Assembly: GCA_033398695.1 (NCBI GenBank)
Contig: CM065817.1
Location: forward strand, 68,622,001-68,686,000
Direction: 5' to 3'
DNA length: 64,000 nt
Source of the DNA: Orobanche coerulescens
Lineage: Eukaryota; Streptophyta; Magnoliopsida; Lamiales; Orobanchaceae
Part shown: one piece after another, positions 55,003 to 64,000 of the stretch
Position numbering within the stretch: position 1 is the stretch's first letter
Layout of the letters: each line of letters starts with the position of its first letter
The notes under the pieces: generated by a model
What the model saw: only the letters and a program-made list of their open reading frames with translations
Database searches by the model: none
Told to the model about the DNA's origin: nothing
Program-made: the position numbers and the translations under genes

Positions 55003-56213
55003 TGTTGGAATATTTATTCCACACATTATTTAATTTGTGTTTTGATGATTAAAGTTGCTAAACAACAAAACAACATCGAGGCGAAGCAAAACGACGAAGC
55101 AGACGAAGACGCAAAAAGTTGCAATCTGGACTGCATTAGCGCACGCAAGTGTTCATACGTTAGCGCACGCTAACGAGGAGTAATCTGCATATCAGCCAAG
55201 TTCGAAGTAAGCTGAAGTGAAGTCAGCTGATGAAGATAGCGCATGCTACACGTTATCATTAACGCACACTATCGAAGTCTTGTTACCGTTGTGAAGGAAT
55301 TCAAACACAGAATAACGTATGCAATGAAGTCAGCATTAGCGCACGCTACAAAGTATGAATAGCGCACGCTAAGAAGTTTGAATCAAGTCAATCAGAACGT
55401 TGGGAAAAGCAGGTCAAAGTCAGCATATCAAACGGATACTTTGACAATCCATGCAACAGGTATATTGGATTAGCGCACGCTACAATGTGTTATTAACGCA
55501 CGCTAATACAACAAGGTTACGTACGTAAGGCAGAAGGCATAACGTACGCTAAAGAAGAAAGCAGAACTCGGGTGGCCAAAGCGATCTAGCGCACGCTGAG
55601 CACGCTAAGATATTAGCGCACGCTACCAGAGGAAGGCTAGCGCACGCTAGCAAGTCAAAAGAGCCAGAAACGGCTAGTTTATGGGAAATGCCTATAAATA
55701 CCATCCCTATGGTATTGTTTGAGAACAACAACTTCAAGCAAACAAGTCATACATCTGAGACTCATATACTTACATTGTTGTTGTAATATTGAGCTATATA
55801 TTGTTAGTTTGAGTGTTTATACATTCAACATTATACACGAGAGGTAAAAGAAAAGATACGATTGGATTCGGTGTTATTAGGATCAAGTATCAGGCATTGT
55901 TAGAATCGCAATCGATATCTAAGTGAGGTTTATCTAGTACCCATAGAAGGCTAGAGTGGTTGATTCCTTATCCAATAGAAAAGGAAAAACGGTTTTACGC
56001 GGACCGATAGAAGACGAGCTTGTAACGGTAATCCCTCGACCGATAGAAGAGAGGCATAGAGGTTTTGATCTTAATCCTAAAGAAAAAGATACATCGAGAG
56101 AGGACGTAGGCTTCGTTAATAGCCGAACCTCTATAAATCTTTGTGTGATTTATTTCCGCAATTTATTTTAGCTTCCACACAAAACGGCACAAATATCCGA
56201 TAATATACCAACA
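55003..56213 (+). mobile_element. 3' LTR of element iii
   Basis: Same ends as the 5' LTR, but 23 bp longer because one block (about 55562-55615) replaces the sequence at 52332-52361 of the 5' LTR. TATA box at 55693-55700. Confidence 0.93.
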
Positions 56214-57540
56214 ATACTATGCCTCCACTCTGTCGGCATCTTAGAGCCTCTGAGGAGGATGTTGAACAGCTCTGCTAGCCACTGAACTCCGACTTCCTCC
56301 AGACAAAGCCACACCTCAATAGGCATCTGATCCGGGCCTACAGCCTTAGCTCTACCCATTTTCATTAGGGCACCCTTTACTTCCTCCTTGCTGATGCTCT
56401 CATAGGAACTAAACGAATGAGCAGAAGATAGACTAACTCCTTGCACCACCGAGTCACTACCTCTAGCCTAATTGAAAAGTTCGAAAAAATACCTATTCCA
56501 CCGCTCCTTAATAGCCACATCGTTCACTAACACTTGACCCAAATCATCCTTAATAAACTTAACGGGATCCAGGCCGCGCCGCCCTCTTTCCCTAGCTTTC
56601 GCTAGTTTAAAAATAGCATTTGCTCCTTCTTTGGAGTCTAGGCTCTTGTACATCTCCTCGTAAGCCTCACATTTAGCCTTAGCCACTGCCTTCTTAGCCT
56701 CTCTTTTCGCCACCTTGTACGCTACAATCTTCAAGATTCTCTCCTCCCCAGCACTAACCGACAAAAGCTCCTTAAATAGCGCTTGTTTTGCCTTAACCTT
56801 GTTTTGGACCTCCTCATTCCACCACCAAGCCTCCCTAGGTCCACTAGACCTGCCCGAAGAAACCCCTACCACCTTCTCGCCCACTCTCCTAATAGCATTG
56901 GCCATGCTGGTCCACATAAGGTTAGCATCGCCCGCACGCAAAAAACCTCCTTCGCGGGTCAGAGACTCCTTGAATACTGTTGCCTTCTCACCCTTCAGAT
57001 CATTCCATAGAATCCTAGGTCTAGCTTCTCTAACTCTGCTAACAACACGACCTCCCATGAATAAATCCATAGCCAGCAGCCGGTGTTGAGAAGCACATGC
57101 CTCGCTCCGGAACACCTTGCAGTCCACGCACGCCCTAGCATCACGACTGCGCAAAAGAAGGTAGTCAATTTGCGTGTTGTGCCCCCCACTACTGATGGTG
57201 ATGAGGTGCTCAACTCTCTTCAAAAGCGAGTTAGCGATTACCAACCTGCGCGTGTGGCAAACTCCAACAGGCGGAACCTCCCGCATTCCTAAATCAAGCC
57301 GAAACCCCATGCGCACTATGATAACCATCCACCCTCACCAATGTAAATCGTTGAAATCATCAAAATAATAAATTGATCGTCCGGAATACGCCCGACCAAC
57401 TTATCTAAATAGACCCAAAAAACTTCCTTATCAAGCACACCCAAATGATGAGATTCCTCATAAAGGCAATAATTACGAACAGTTGTAGAAAATAATGACA
57501 AATGTTGAAGATGATAAATCATTTTGTCTACAATACCAAC
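56214..57540 (-). mobile_element. RTE-type LINE, 5' part
   Basis: Continues the LINE beyond element iii. It carries the end of the endonuclease domain and the linker to RT. The 5' boundary is not sharp; homology to the endonuclease fades near 57450-57540. Confidence 0.82.
56219..57520 (-). pseudogene. RTE endonuclease end and linker, frameshifted
   Basis: In minus-strand order: LDKLVGRIPDDQFIIL (57522 frame, endonuclease), then after a frameshift HLITISSGGHNTQIDYLLLR and SQHRLLAMDL in the place of the catalytic SDH block. A basic, coiled-coil-like linker and the RT entry (KAVGPDQMPIEVW) follow, with a stop near 56466. The enzyme nicks target DNA to prime reverse transcription. The frameshifts and stop disable it. 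Confidence 0.82.
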
Positions 57541-58066
57541 AATTTAATTAAGCTATCATGTGCAGATGAGTCGGCTACATCAAGGGGACATTTACAATCA
57601 CAGCTGGAAACAAATAGCGACGACATGCAACTACCGCAAGAATGGACTTACTAGCTCACGCTTCCATCCGTTAAAATAAACGGAGTAGCTTTGGTCCAAC
57701 CCACCTTCATCAGCGGTGCTCTCAATTGGAAGACAATTGAAACTTAAAAGAAAAAAAGTCAAGAAAGGAATCTTCAAAAAATGACAAATAAGTGTGACTG
57801 CATATAACAATAATAAATAGGGCTCTCATTTTCTCTCTTCTTTTTCTTTTTATTTCAAAATCATGTCAATTGCCTGTAAATAATGGTCAGAATCAAGTGA
57901 TGTGATAAATAAATGACGGGAATCACAAATTGGGAAGGGGTTTGCTTCCCTTTATGAATAAATAAACTCTAATCGGCGAAGTGTCTATACGAGATTTAAT
58001 TATTTGTTAATATTACTTATTTGTTTGTTGTGAAATTCAACTCTCACTAATTTAGTATGGGTATAC
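57541..58066. other. Intergenic stretch, nothing recognised
   Basis: No convincing open frame or element end on either strand. Confidence 0.45.
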
Positions 58067-58805
58067 TTAGATTATCATTTAATCTAGATTATAATCTTAA
58101 TCTAGATTATAATCTTAATCTAGATTAAAGTTGGTCAAACAATCTAATTTGACCTTCAAAATCTTGTTTGAATGGTGCCAATTTAATCTAGATTATAATC
58201 TTAATCTAGATTAAATTCAAACGCTTTCGAATATAGCTTCCAACTCAAAGCTACTAGATTTTATTTTCATTTCGATTTTACCCTTAATAAATATTTGTAT
58301 AAAATTTATATAATAATAAGTGATAACATAAAAAAAACCTCAACTACCATTAGAAGTTGAAAATAAAATAAATAATAATATTGCATAATGTCAAAGATTA
58401 ATAAGCAACATAAGGGTTATAAAATTTGTATAATAATATAAGTGATAACATAAAAAAACCTAAAATACCATTAGAAGTTGAAAACAAAATAAATAATAAT
58501 ATTGCATAATGTCAAAGAATAATAAGTAACCTAAGAGTTAATATATAAATATTAAGTTTTTTTTTTTGTAATATTACAATATAATAATAAATATAAAAGA
58601 TGTACATTTATGTCATTTTATAAATTTCAGCTAGTATGATAGCTAGTTTTGCCAAACACTTTTAAATACAATAATCTAAATTATCATACTACAGCTAGAT
58701 TACCATTTTCACCTAGATTATCTAATATAATCTAGATTATTGGTTTTCAGCTAGATTATCAACAATCAGCTAGATTATCAGTTAATGCATCCAAACATAC
58801 ACTAT
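58067..58805. mobile_element. MITE-like element with AATCTAGATT palindromes
   Basis: Many copies of AATCTAGATTATAATCTTAA near the left end and CAGCTAGATTATC near the right. The ends form a weak inverted repeat (GGGTATACTTAGATTATCA versus complement of the right end TGCATCCAAACATACAC). A 121-bp AT-rich unit is duplicated in the centre (marker CCATTAGAAGTTGAAAA at 58347 and 58468). Confidence 0.6.
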
Positions 58806-58851
58806 ATGTTGTTGTCTCTAAGAGTATTAGATTCCACATGGAGGACTGTAA

Positions 58852-59239
58852 CGGGGGAGGGAGTGGTACCCTAATACCCTAGTTGCCTCATCACCTCTAT
58901 CCAATAAAAACCCCTCAATTCAAAACTACCCAATTTTATCCTGACACTACCCGATTTGGAGGGAGTGGTACCCTAGTACCCGATATCTTTTTTTTTTTTT
59001 TTAAATATTAAAAACATATCATTTCATTAAAAATAAAAACATTACATAATACTTAAAAAAAAATACACATTACATAATACTTAAAAAAATACACATTACA
59101 TAACATAAAGACAAACAAACTCGCTCGACTTCACAAACCGAAATGGAAACCCGATCTTGCTACCCGATGTGGAGGGGGCGGTGTACCCGCTCGAGTATCC
59201 CTACCCGATCTTGCTACCCGAACCCACTCCCTTCCCCCC
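58852..59239. mobile_element. PIF/Harbinger-type MITE
   Basis: Ends GGGGGAGGGAGTGG / CCACTCCCTTCCCCC-like, with TAA on both sides (58849-58851 and 59240-59242). Includes a three-copy ACATTACATAATACTTAAAA repeat. No coding sequence. Confidence 0.75.
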
Positions 59240-59349
59240 TAAGGGTGAAATAAAAATATTTATATCGTATTATAAAATTACATTAAATTCTAATCTAGTC
59301 CTACGTAATTTGATTCAGTAATTTTGAAATAATTGCAATAAATAATGAG

Positions 59350-59860
59350 CATTGGATTCTTATGGGCGATTTCAATTCGATATCGCAGACCTCTGTTGAG
59401 GCAGTTTATATCAGTGATTGGACAGGGGTCTTTGTAATTCGGATTGGCGGTTGTTATTTCCTGAGGCCTCCATCTCTCACCTTACACGATATCAGTCTGA
59501 CCACCGGCCGCTCCTTCGGAATTTGTGTAGCTTTGTCCCTTTCGGCTTCAGCGCGTCCATTTCGGTTTATGAGAGCCTGGACAACTCACGAGGATTATGA
59601 GGCATTTGTGAAAGATAATTGGAGATATGAGCAGAACTTTTCAGGTACGATTGATAGTTTTACAGAGAAATTGAAAGTGTGGAATAAAGAGGTTTTTGGG
59701 AATATCTTCAAGCAGAAACGCAAGCTCCTGTCTCGTATTGCGAGTATTCAGCACGTTCATGAGTTTCACCACCTCTCCATTTAATTAAATTAGAACGTGA
59801 GCTGAGGAAAGAGCTTGATATGATCCTCTTGAGAGAGGAATCTCTTTGGCAGTAAAAATC
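59350..59860 (+). pseudogene. L1 endonuclease remnant and linker
   Basis: MGDFNSI is the start of the conserved GDFN block. The middle of the domain is missing: in a second frame the end of the domain follows almost at once (LCNSDWRLLFPEASISHLTR and SDHRPLL). The linker FRFMRAWTTHEDYEAFVKDN continues in the first frame. The internal deletion removes most of the active site. Confidence 0.8.
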
Positions 59861-61380
59861 CCGCAGCGAGTGGACACACTTGGGTGATAAAAATATTGCA
59901 TTTTTTCATCTGAGGACTGTTCGTCGCTGTAAACGAAATAGGATCGAATCTCTTCGGTATGGGGAGGGTTCGTGGGTCACTGATCAATCTGAATTGAAGC
60001 AAATGGCTATCGATTATTTTGGCAAAATCTACGAGGAAAGTAATGCTCATCGGGTTCGATATTATCAATTTGATTGTTTTCCTCGACCCGATGGTTGTCT
60101 GCTTGAGAAAATGGAGGCACCATTTGCAGCTGAGCAAGTTCGAAATGCCCTCTTCGCCATGCGCCCTTGGAAAGCACCGGGAGTTAACGGTCTCCAGGCA
60201 GGGTTTTATCAGTCCCAATGGGATGTGGTTGGGGCAGATGTGAGATCCGAAGTTCTTAGTGTTAGATGATGGTAATTTGGAATCTGATATGAATAGAACA
60301 GCGCTTTGTCTGATCCCGAAAGTAGATGAGCCTACCTCGTTTCCTCAGCCCCGGTCGATTGCCCTTTGTTCAGTGGTATATAAATTGATAACAAAGACGA
60401 TTGCGAATAGGCTTAAACCTCTTATGCCTCATATTGTTGGCCCGACACAATCTAGCTTTGTTCCAGGGCGCCACATTACAGACAACATAATTATGGCCCA
60501 AGAAGCTATACATTCTATGCGACGGATGAAGGGTAAGTATGGTTGTATGGTTATCAAAGTGGATCATGAAAAGGCTTATGATCGCATCAATTGGCAATTC
60601 CTCTTTGATACCCTTCTCGATGCAAGTTTGTCCCCTCCGGTAGTTAATGTTTTTATGAACTGTGTTACGACGGCCTCTATGCAAATTCTTGGGAATGGGG
60701 GTCCCAAGGACTCATTTTATCCTACGCGGGGTTTGCGTCAAGGGTGCCCCTTATCGCCCTACCTGTTTGTATCGTGTATGGAAAAGTTGGGTCATGGTAT
60801 TAATTTTGCAGTTAGAACTGGCTCTTGGAAACCACTTATGTTAAGCACTCGGGGGCCGGGGATCATCCCGTTTTTCTTCGCTGATGATTTGTTACTCTTT
60901 GGGTCGGCCGATGTGGACTCAGCCGCATGTATGGAGGAGGTTCTTGAGATTTTCTGTGATAGTTCTGGTATGAAAATGAGTGCAAATAAAACTTCAATAT
61001 TCTTTTCTAAAAATACAGGGGCTGCCACGAAGAGGATTATCAAGTCACACCTTGGGTTTAAGGAGGTTCAAGATCTTGGCCGGTATCTTGGTGTTCCTTT
61101 AATTCATGGCCGAATCACTCAGCGTACGTATGAATATATTGTTGGTATGACGGGCGCTCGAATTGCCTCTTGGAATTCATCTCGTATCTCCTTTGTCGGT
61201 AGGGTTACACTTGCCCAATCGGTTATTAGTACTATACCGTTTTATGCGATGCAGTCGTCCAAGTTACCTTTAGGTACCTGTAATAAATTTGAGAAGTTCA
61301 TACGCACTTTTATTTGGGGTGGTAGAAATGAAAAGATGCGTGAGTGCTGTTGCTTGGGAGTCCCTCTTGCGTCCCTCTGA
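59861..61380 (+). pseudogene. L1 reverse transcriptase, frameshifted
   Basis: GDKNIAFFHLRT (59882), then an entry region (59880-60269) and a frameshift into 60259-61380, with MNRTALCLIPKVDEP, SSFVPGRHITDNIIMAQE, VIKVDHEKAYDRINW, GLRQGCPLSPYLF, the catalytic FFADDLLLFG and YLGVPLIHGRI. It would perform target-primed reverse transcription. It is disabled by frameshifts and the lost endonuclease. Confidence 0.9.
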
Positions 61381-62378
61381 GCATGTTGGGCTAGGATTTC
61401 ATTCTATGCGCAATGTTAATGTAGGGTTTGGGATGAAAATATCTTTGGAGTTATTTTCGAATCCTAATTCTATCTGGGGTCATGCGCTTTGTTCTAAGTA
61501 CAAATTTGATCCTATGAATGATCTCGACCCAATTGCGGTGGTAAACTGCTCTCCTCTTTGGAAGCTCGTCTGCGAGTCTTGTGCGGAGAAATATTATTTA
61601 GGCAGTTGGTTCGGGCCACAAAATTAGATTTTGGTTGAACCCTTGGGTTCCGGGGCTGGATGGTGCTCTCATTGATTTAGCCACAAGCTTGGTTCGTTCG
61701 AACTCTTTATATAAACCGATTTGTGAGTTTGTGGATGGGAATGGAGATTGGTCTTGGGACTATTTTGAGATATTGCTACATGAGGAGGTTGTTAGTCGAA
61801 TTACTGTTATCCCTCCACACAACGACCAAGAGGATGATGCTGTGTTTTGGAGTCTCTCAGCCTCGGGCGACTTTACTTTGAAATCTGCATATACCAGCAT
61901 GAGTAATGATTCGCAATTGATTCCTTCTTTTTCGTGGAAGTTATTATGGCACTGGTACGGTACGCAGCGGGTTAAGACCTTCTGGCTAGCTTTGCATGCT
62001 GGGATTATGGTTAATTCAGAGTAGAAAAAACGGCAGTTCTCAAGTTTGGCCACATATTGTTTATGCGCTGTTGCAGATGAAACTGTGATTGATCTCCTGA
62101 GGGATTGCCGCACTGTGAAATTGGTATGGTCAGCATTTTTATCCCGAACTGAATGTACAACTTTCTCCGATCACTCTCTAAGTCTCAAAGAATGGATTGT
62201 TGCGAATATTGCTTCTAAATTAACTCTGTCGAGTAATCTAACCTGACCTGCTGTCTTTGGAGCTGGCTGGTGGTTGCTTTGGAAGCAGCGTTGCAAGCAA
62301 GTTTTCGTGCAGGAAAGTCTCAGCACTGTCGCAACAGTGAGCAAACTCACAGCGATGGCATCAACAATCTGCTCTGCC
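61381..62378 (+). pseudogene. L1 C-terminal zf-RVT region
   Basis: Readable in shifted frames: AVAWESLLRPSEHVGLGFHS, then GLDGALIDLATSLV, SASGDFTLKSAYTSM and LATYCLCAVADETVIDLLRDC, the order usual in plant L1 proteins. Stops at 61627, 62022 and 62244 break it. The metal-ligand Cys/His pattern is degraded. Confidence 0.75.
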
Positions 62379-62792
62379 ATTATACGTGGGCCTGATGGGT
62401 CTCAATTATACGTGGAAATGGACAAACATCTTGAACCAAATCTCTCGGGATGCAAGGTTCGATATGAGCCTCTTCATTGTAAGGTATGCATTCCAAGCTA
62501 CCACACACTCTTTGTGGATAGAGAGGAATAGAAGACGTCATGGAGAAAAATCGATCACCAACACTATCTTGATGAGAATGATTGACGTTATGGTGCAAAA
62601 TAGATTAAGCACAATGCGGAAGAATGATGTCAACAAATATGAAGATGGCATTCGTATTTGGTTTGACACAAGAAGATTGTTATGAGATTTAAGTTGCTTT
62701 GTTTTGTTTAGATCAAAATATTTGAAAACTAGTATGTAAAAAGTTTATTTTTTCTTTGAATATAATTTAACATTAGATTCAAAAAAAAAAAA
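62379..62792 (+). mobile_element. 5'-truncated LINE tail with poly-A, nested in the L1
   Basis: Flanked by a 16-bp duplication beginning AACAATCTGCTCTGCC (62363-62378 and 62793-62808) and ending in a poly-A tail. It encodes only the end of an L1-type protein (THSLWIERNRRRHGEK to WFDTRRLL) and a short 3' UTR. Textbook target-primed insertion. Confidence 0.9.
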
Positions 62793-62808
62793 AACAATCT
62801 GCTCTGCC

Positions 62809-62859
62809 CGTGGCCAATTTGTGCTTAGTGTTAGGCCTGCTCGCATTCTGCAACAGGTC
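62809..62859 (+). pseudogene. L1 fragment between two insertions
   Basis: Short continuation of the outer L1 (RGQFVLSVRPARILQQ-like frame) towards RNase H, cut by the hAT-like element. Confidence 0.6.
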
Positions 62860-63719
62860 CTATGAGTGTCAATCGGATAAAACGAATACGGATACAGCTA
62901 TATCCGAATCCGTTCTTGGAACTTTAAAACTGTATCCGAATCTGGGAATATCCAAAAGAATCATATCCGGATTCGAATCCGGCGGATATTATCCGGATAC
63001 GGATAATATCCGTATCCGAATTCATTTTTCATAAAATAATATTAAAAAAGAAGAAGAAAATATCTTTCAAAAATACATTTACAAGCCTTATCATTTATAC
63101 TTTTGGATCAATACACACACTACAACACTTTCTAATCTCCGGATAATATCCGTATCCGAATTCGTTTTTCATAAAATAATATTAAAAAAAAGAAGAAAAT
63201 ATCTTTCAAAAAAATATTTACAAGCCTTATCATTTATAGTTTTGGATCAATACACACACTACAACATTTTCTAATCTCCGAATAATATCCGTATCCGAAT
63301 TCGTTTTTCATAAAATAATATTAAAAAAAAAAAAAATATCTTTCAGTTAGTGTTAGTGGGCTAACTTGCAACAAATGAGTATACTATAGTAGTTCAGTTA
63401 GTGTTAGTGGGCTGCCTTGTTTAGGTTAGTGGGCTGTGGAGTATTGAGCTTTTATATTAACTAAAGTCTAAAAACAACCACCAAAAAATATATGTTAATA
63501 TATTACATATAATTAATATATTATATATTATATATAATTAATCTCGGATATGGATATTTTTGAATACGGATGCACCTATATCCATATCCGTATCCGGAAT
63601 TTTCGAATACGGATAATATCCGTATCTGCTTTTTCGGATACGGATAGTATCTGCTTTTTTCGGATACCAATACAAATATTTCGGACGAATATCGAATTTT
63701 TCGAATATTTTTGACAGCC
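62860..63719. mobile_element. hAT-like MITE with ATCCGTATCCG repeats
   Basis: Right end TTTGACAGCCCTA fits a hAT TIR; left end TATGAGTGTCAATCGG is a diverged match. Subterminal ATCCGTATCCG / CGGATACGGAT motifs at both ends, many forming GGATACGGATAATATCCG palindromes. No clear 8-bp duplication. A 139/140-bp unit is repeated from 63001. Confidence 0.7.
63001..63345. repeat. 139/140-bp tandem repeat in the hAT-like MITE
   Basis: GATAATATCCGTATCCGAAT-type starts at 63001, 63141 and 63280. Each unit carries TTTTTCATAAAATAATATT and ACAAGCCTTATCATTTATA; the third copy is partial. Confidence 0.9.
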
Positions 63720-64000
63720 CTAACCTGTTCGATGGATTTTCCCCGCGTCCGGCTCATGGGAACTGAATTCAGACGCGTCGTTATCTCATGAACGGCAACA
63801 TGCTTTCGGTGGTGGAATGATACGTGGCTCTAGATGTATGTGGCATAGCTGGTACGTGGTTAATATTGGCATTTGTTTAATTCTTTAGCGGAACTCTGGA
63901 GTATGTTGCATGGAATCAAGCATGCTTTGTAGTCAGGGATAAACTCGCTATACATTGAATGTGATAATCTCGTAATTGTGGAAATGATAAAAGGGAGCAT
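63720..64000 (+). pseudogene. L1 RNase H domain, to window edge
   Basis: In broken frames: GIKHA near 63930 and then HIECDNLVIVEMIKGS, the typical end of the RVT_3-type RNase H in plant L1 elements. A TAG near 63930 and other stops are present. The element continues beyond the window. Confidence 0.75.

Larger units (their letters stand above)
51773..56213 (+). mobile_element. Gag-only Copia-type element iii, complete
   Basis: 5' LTR 51773-52960, primer site, gag, non-coding 3' part, 3' LTR 55003-56213. Perfect 5-bp duplication ATACT (51768-51772 and 56214-56218). Total 4.44 kb. No protease, integrase or RT motif in any frame. It interrupts the RT of an RTE LINE. By eye about twenty substitutions separate the LTRs outside one exchanged block. 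Confidence 0.94.
59345..62378 (+). mobile_element. L1-type LINE, 5'-truncated, main part
   Basis: A plant L1 element that begins inside the endonuclease, continues with RT and the zf-RVT region, and carries an RNase H domain after two nested insertions, reaching the window edge. It has several frameshifts and stops. Confidence 0.9.

Overview
The window is plant nuclear DNA, most likely from a eudicot. Apart from one interrupted host gene it is transposable elements inserted into one another. The plant evidence is tRNA-Met-primed Copia and Gypsy LTR elements, plant RTE and L1 LINEs, a tRNA-derived plant SINE, hAT, Stowaway and PIF/Harbinger-type MITEs, and a plastid-like DNA fragment. Nothing bacterial or viral is seen.

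Layout. 1-1308 is the 3' end of a Copia-type element (element i) sitting in the 5' LTR of a decayed chromovirus-type Gypsy element (Gypsy A, 1309-13619). Gypsy A has gag, protease, RT, RNase H, integrase and chromodomain remnants. Its protease is split by a 3.48-kb solo LTR (3887-7366), and its 3' LTR holds a hAT MITE. 13620-22122 holds Gypsy LTR remnants, another hAT MITE and a complete gag-only Copia-type element on the minus strand (element ii, 17617-21876). 22122-24680 has a rearranged plastid-like patch, a SINE, a truncated hAT derivative and a LINE tail.

The host gene lies at 24972-48227 (+). Three exons (24972-25271, 25353-25445, 25528-25795) and a last exon (48010-48227) join in frame to a predicted 292-residue protein of a plant-specific family of unknown function. 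Its first two introns are 81 and 82 bp. The third is about 22.2 kb and holds a duplicated host segment, at least five hAT or hAT-like elements, a Stowaway MITE, three copies of another MITE family, a full-length but defective Copia element with a solo LTR inside it, and a gag-only Copia element (element iv). Both intronic LTR elements whose orientation can be read are antisense to the gene.

48228-64000 has nested MITEs, an RTE-type LINE on the minus strand cut by a gag-only Copia element (element iii, 51773-56213), two more MITEs, and an L1-type LINE on the plus strand carrying a nested LINE tail and a hAT-like element.

Three observations stand out. One is the host gene spanning a 22-kb transposon-filled intron, with an in-frame duplicated splice donor. 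The second is an array of 12-bp inverted-repeat motifs (consensus TAGCGCACGCTA) upstream of the TATA box in LTRs of both Copia-type and Gypsy-type elements. The third is a set of complete LTR elements that keep gag but have no pol.
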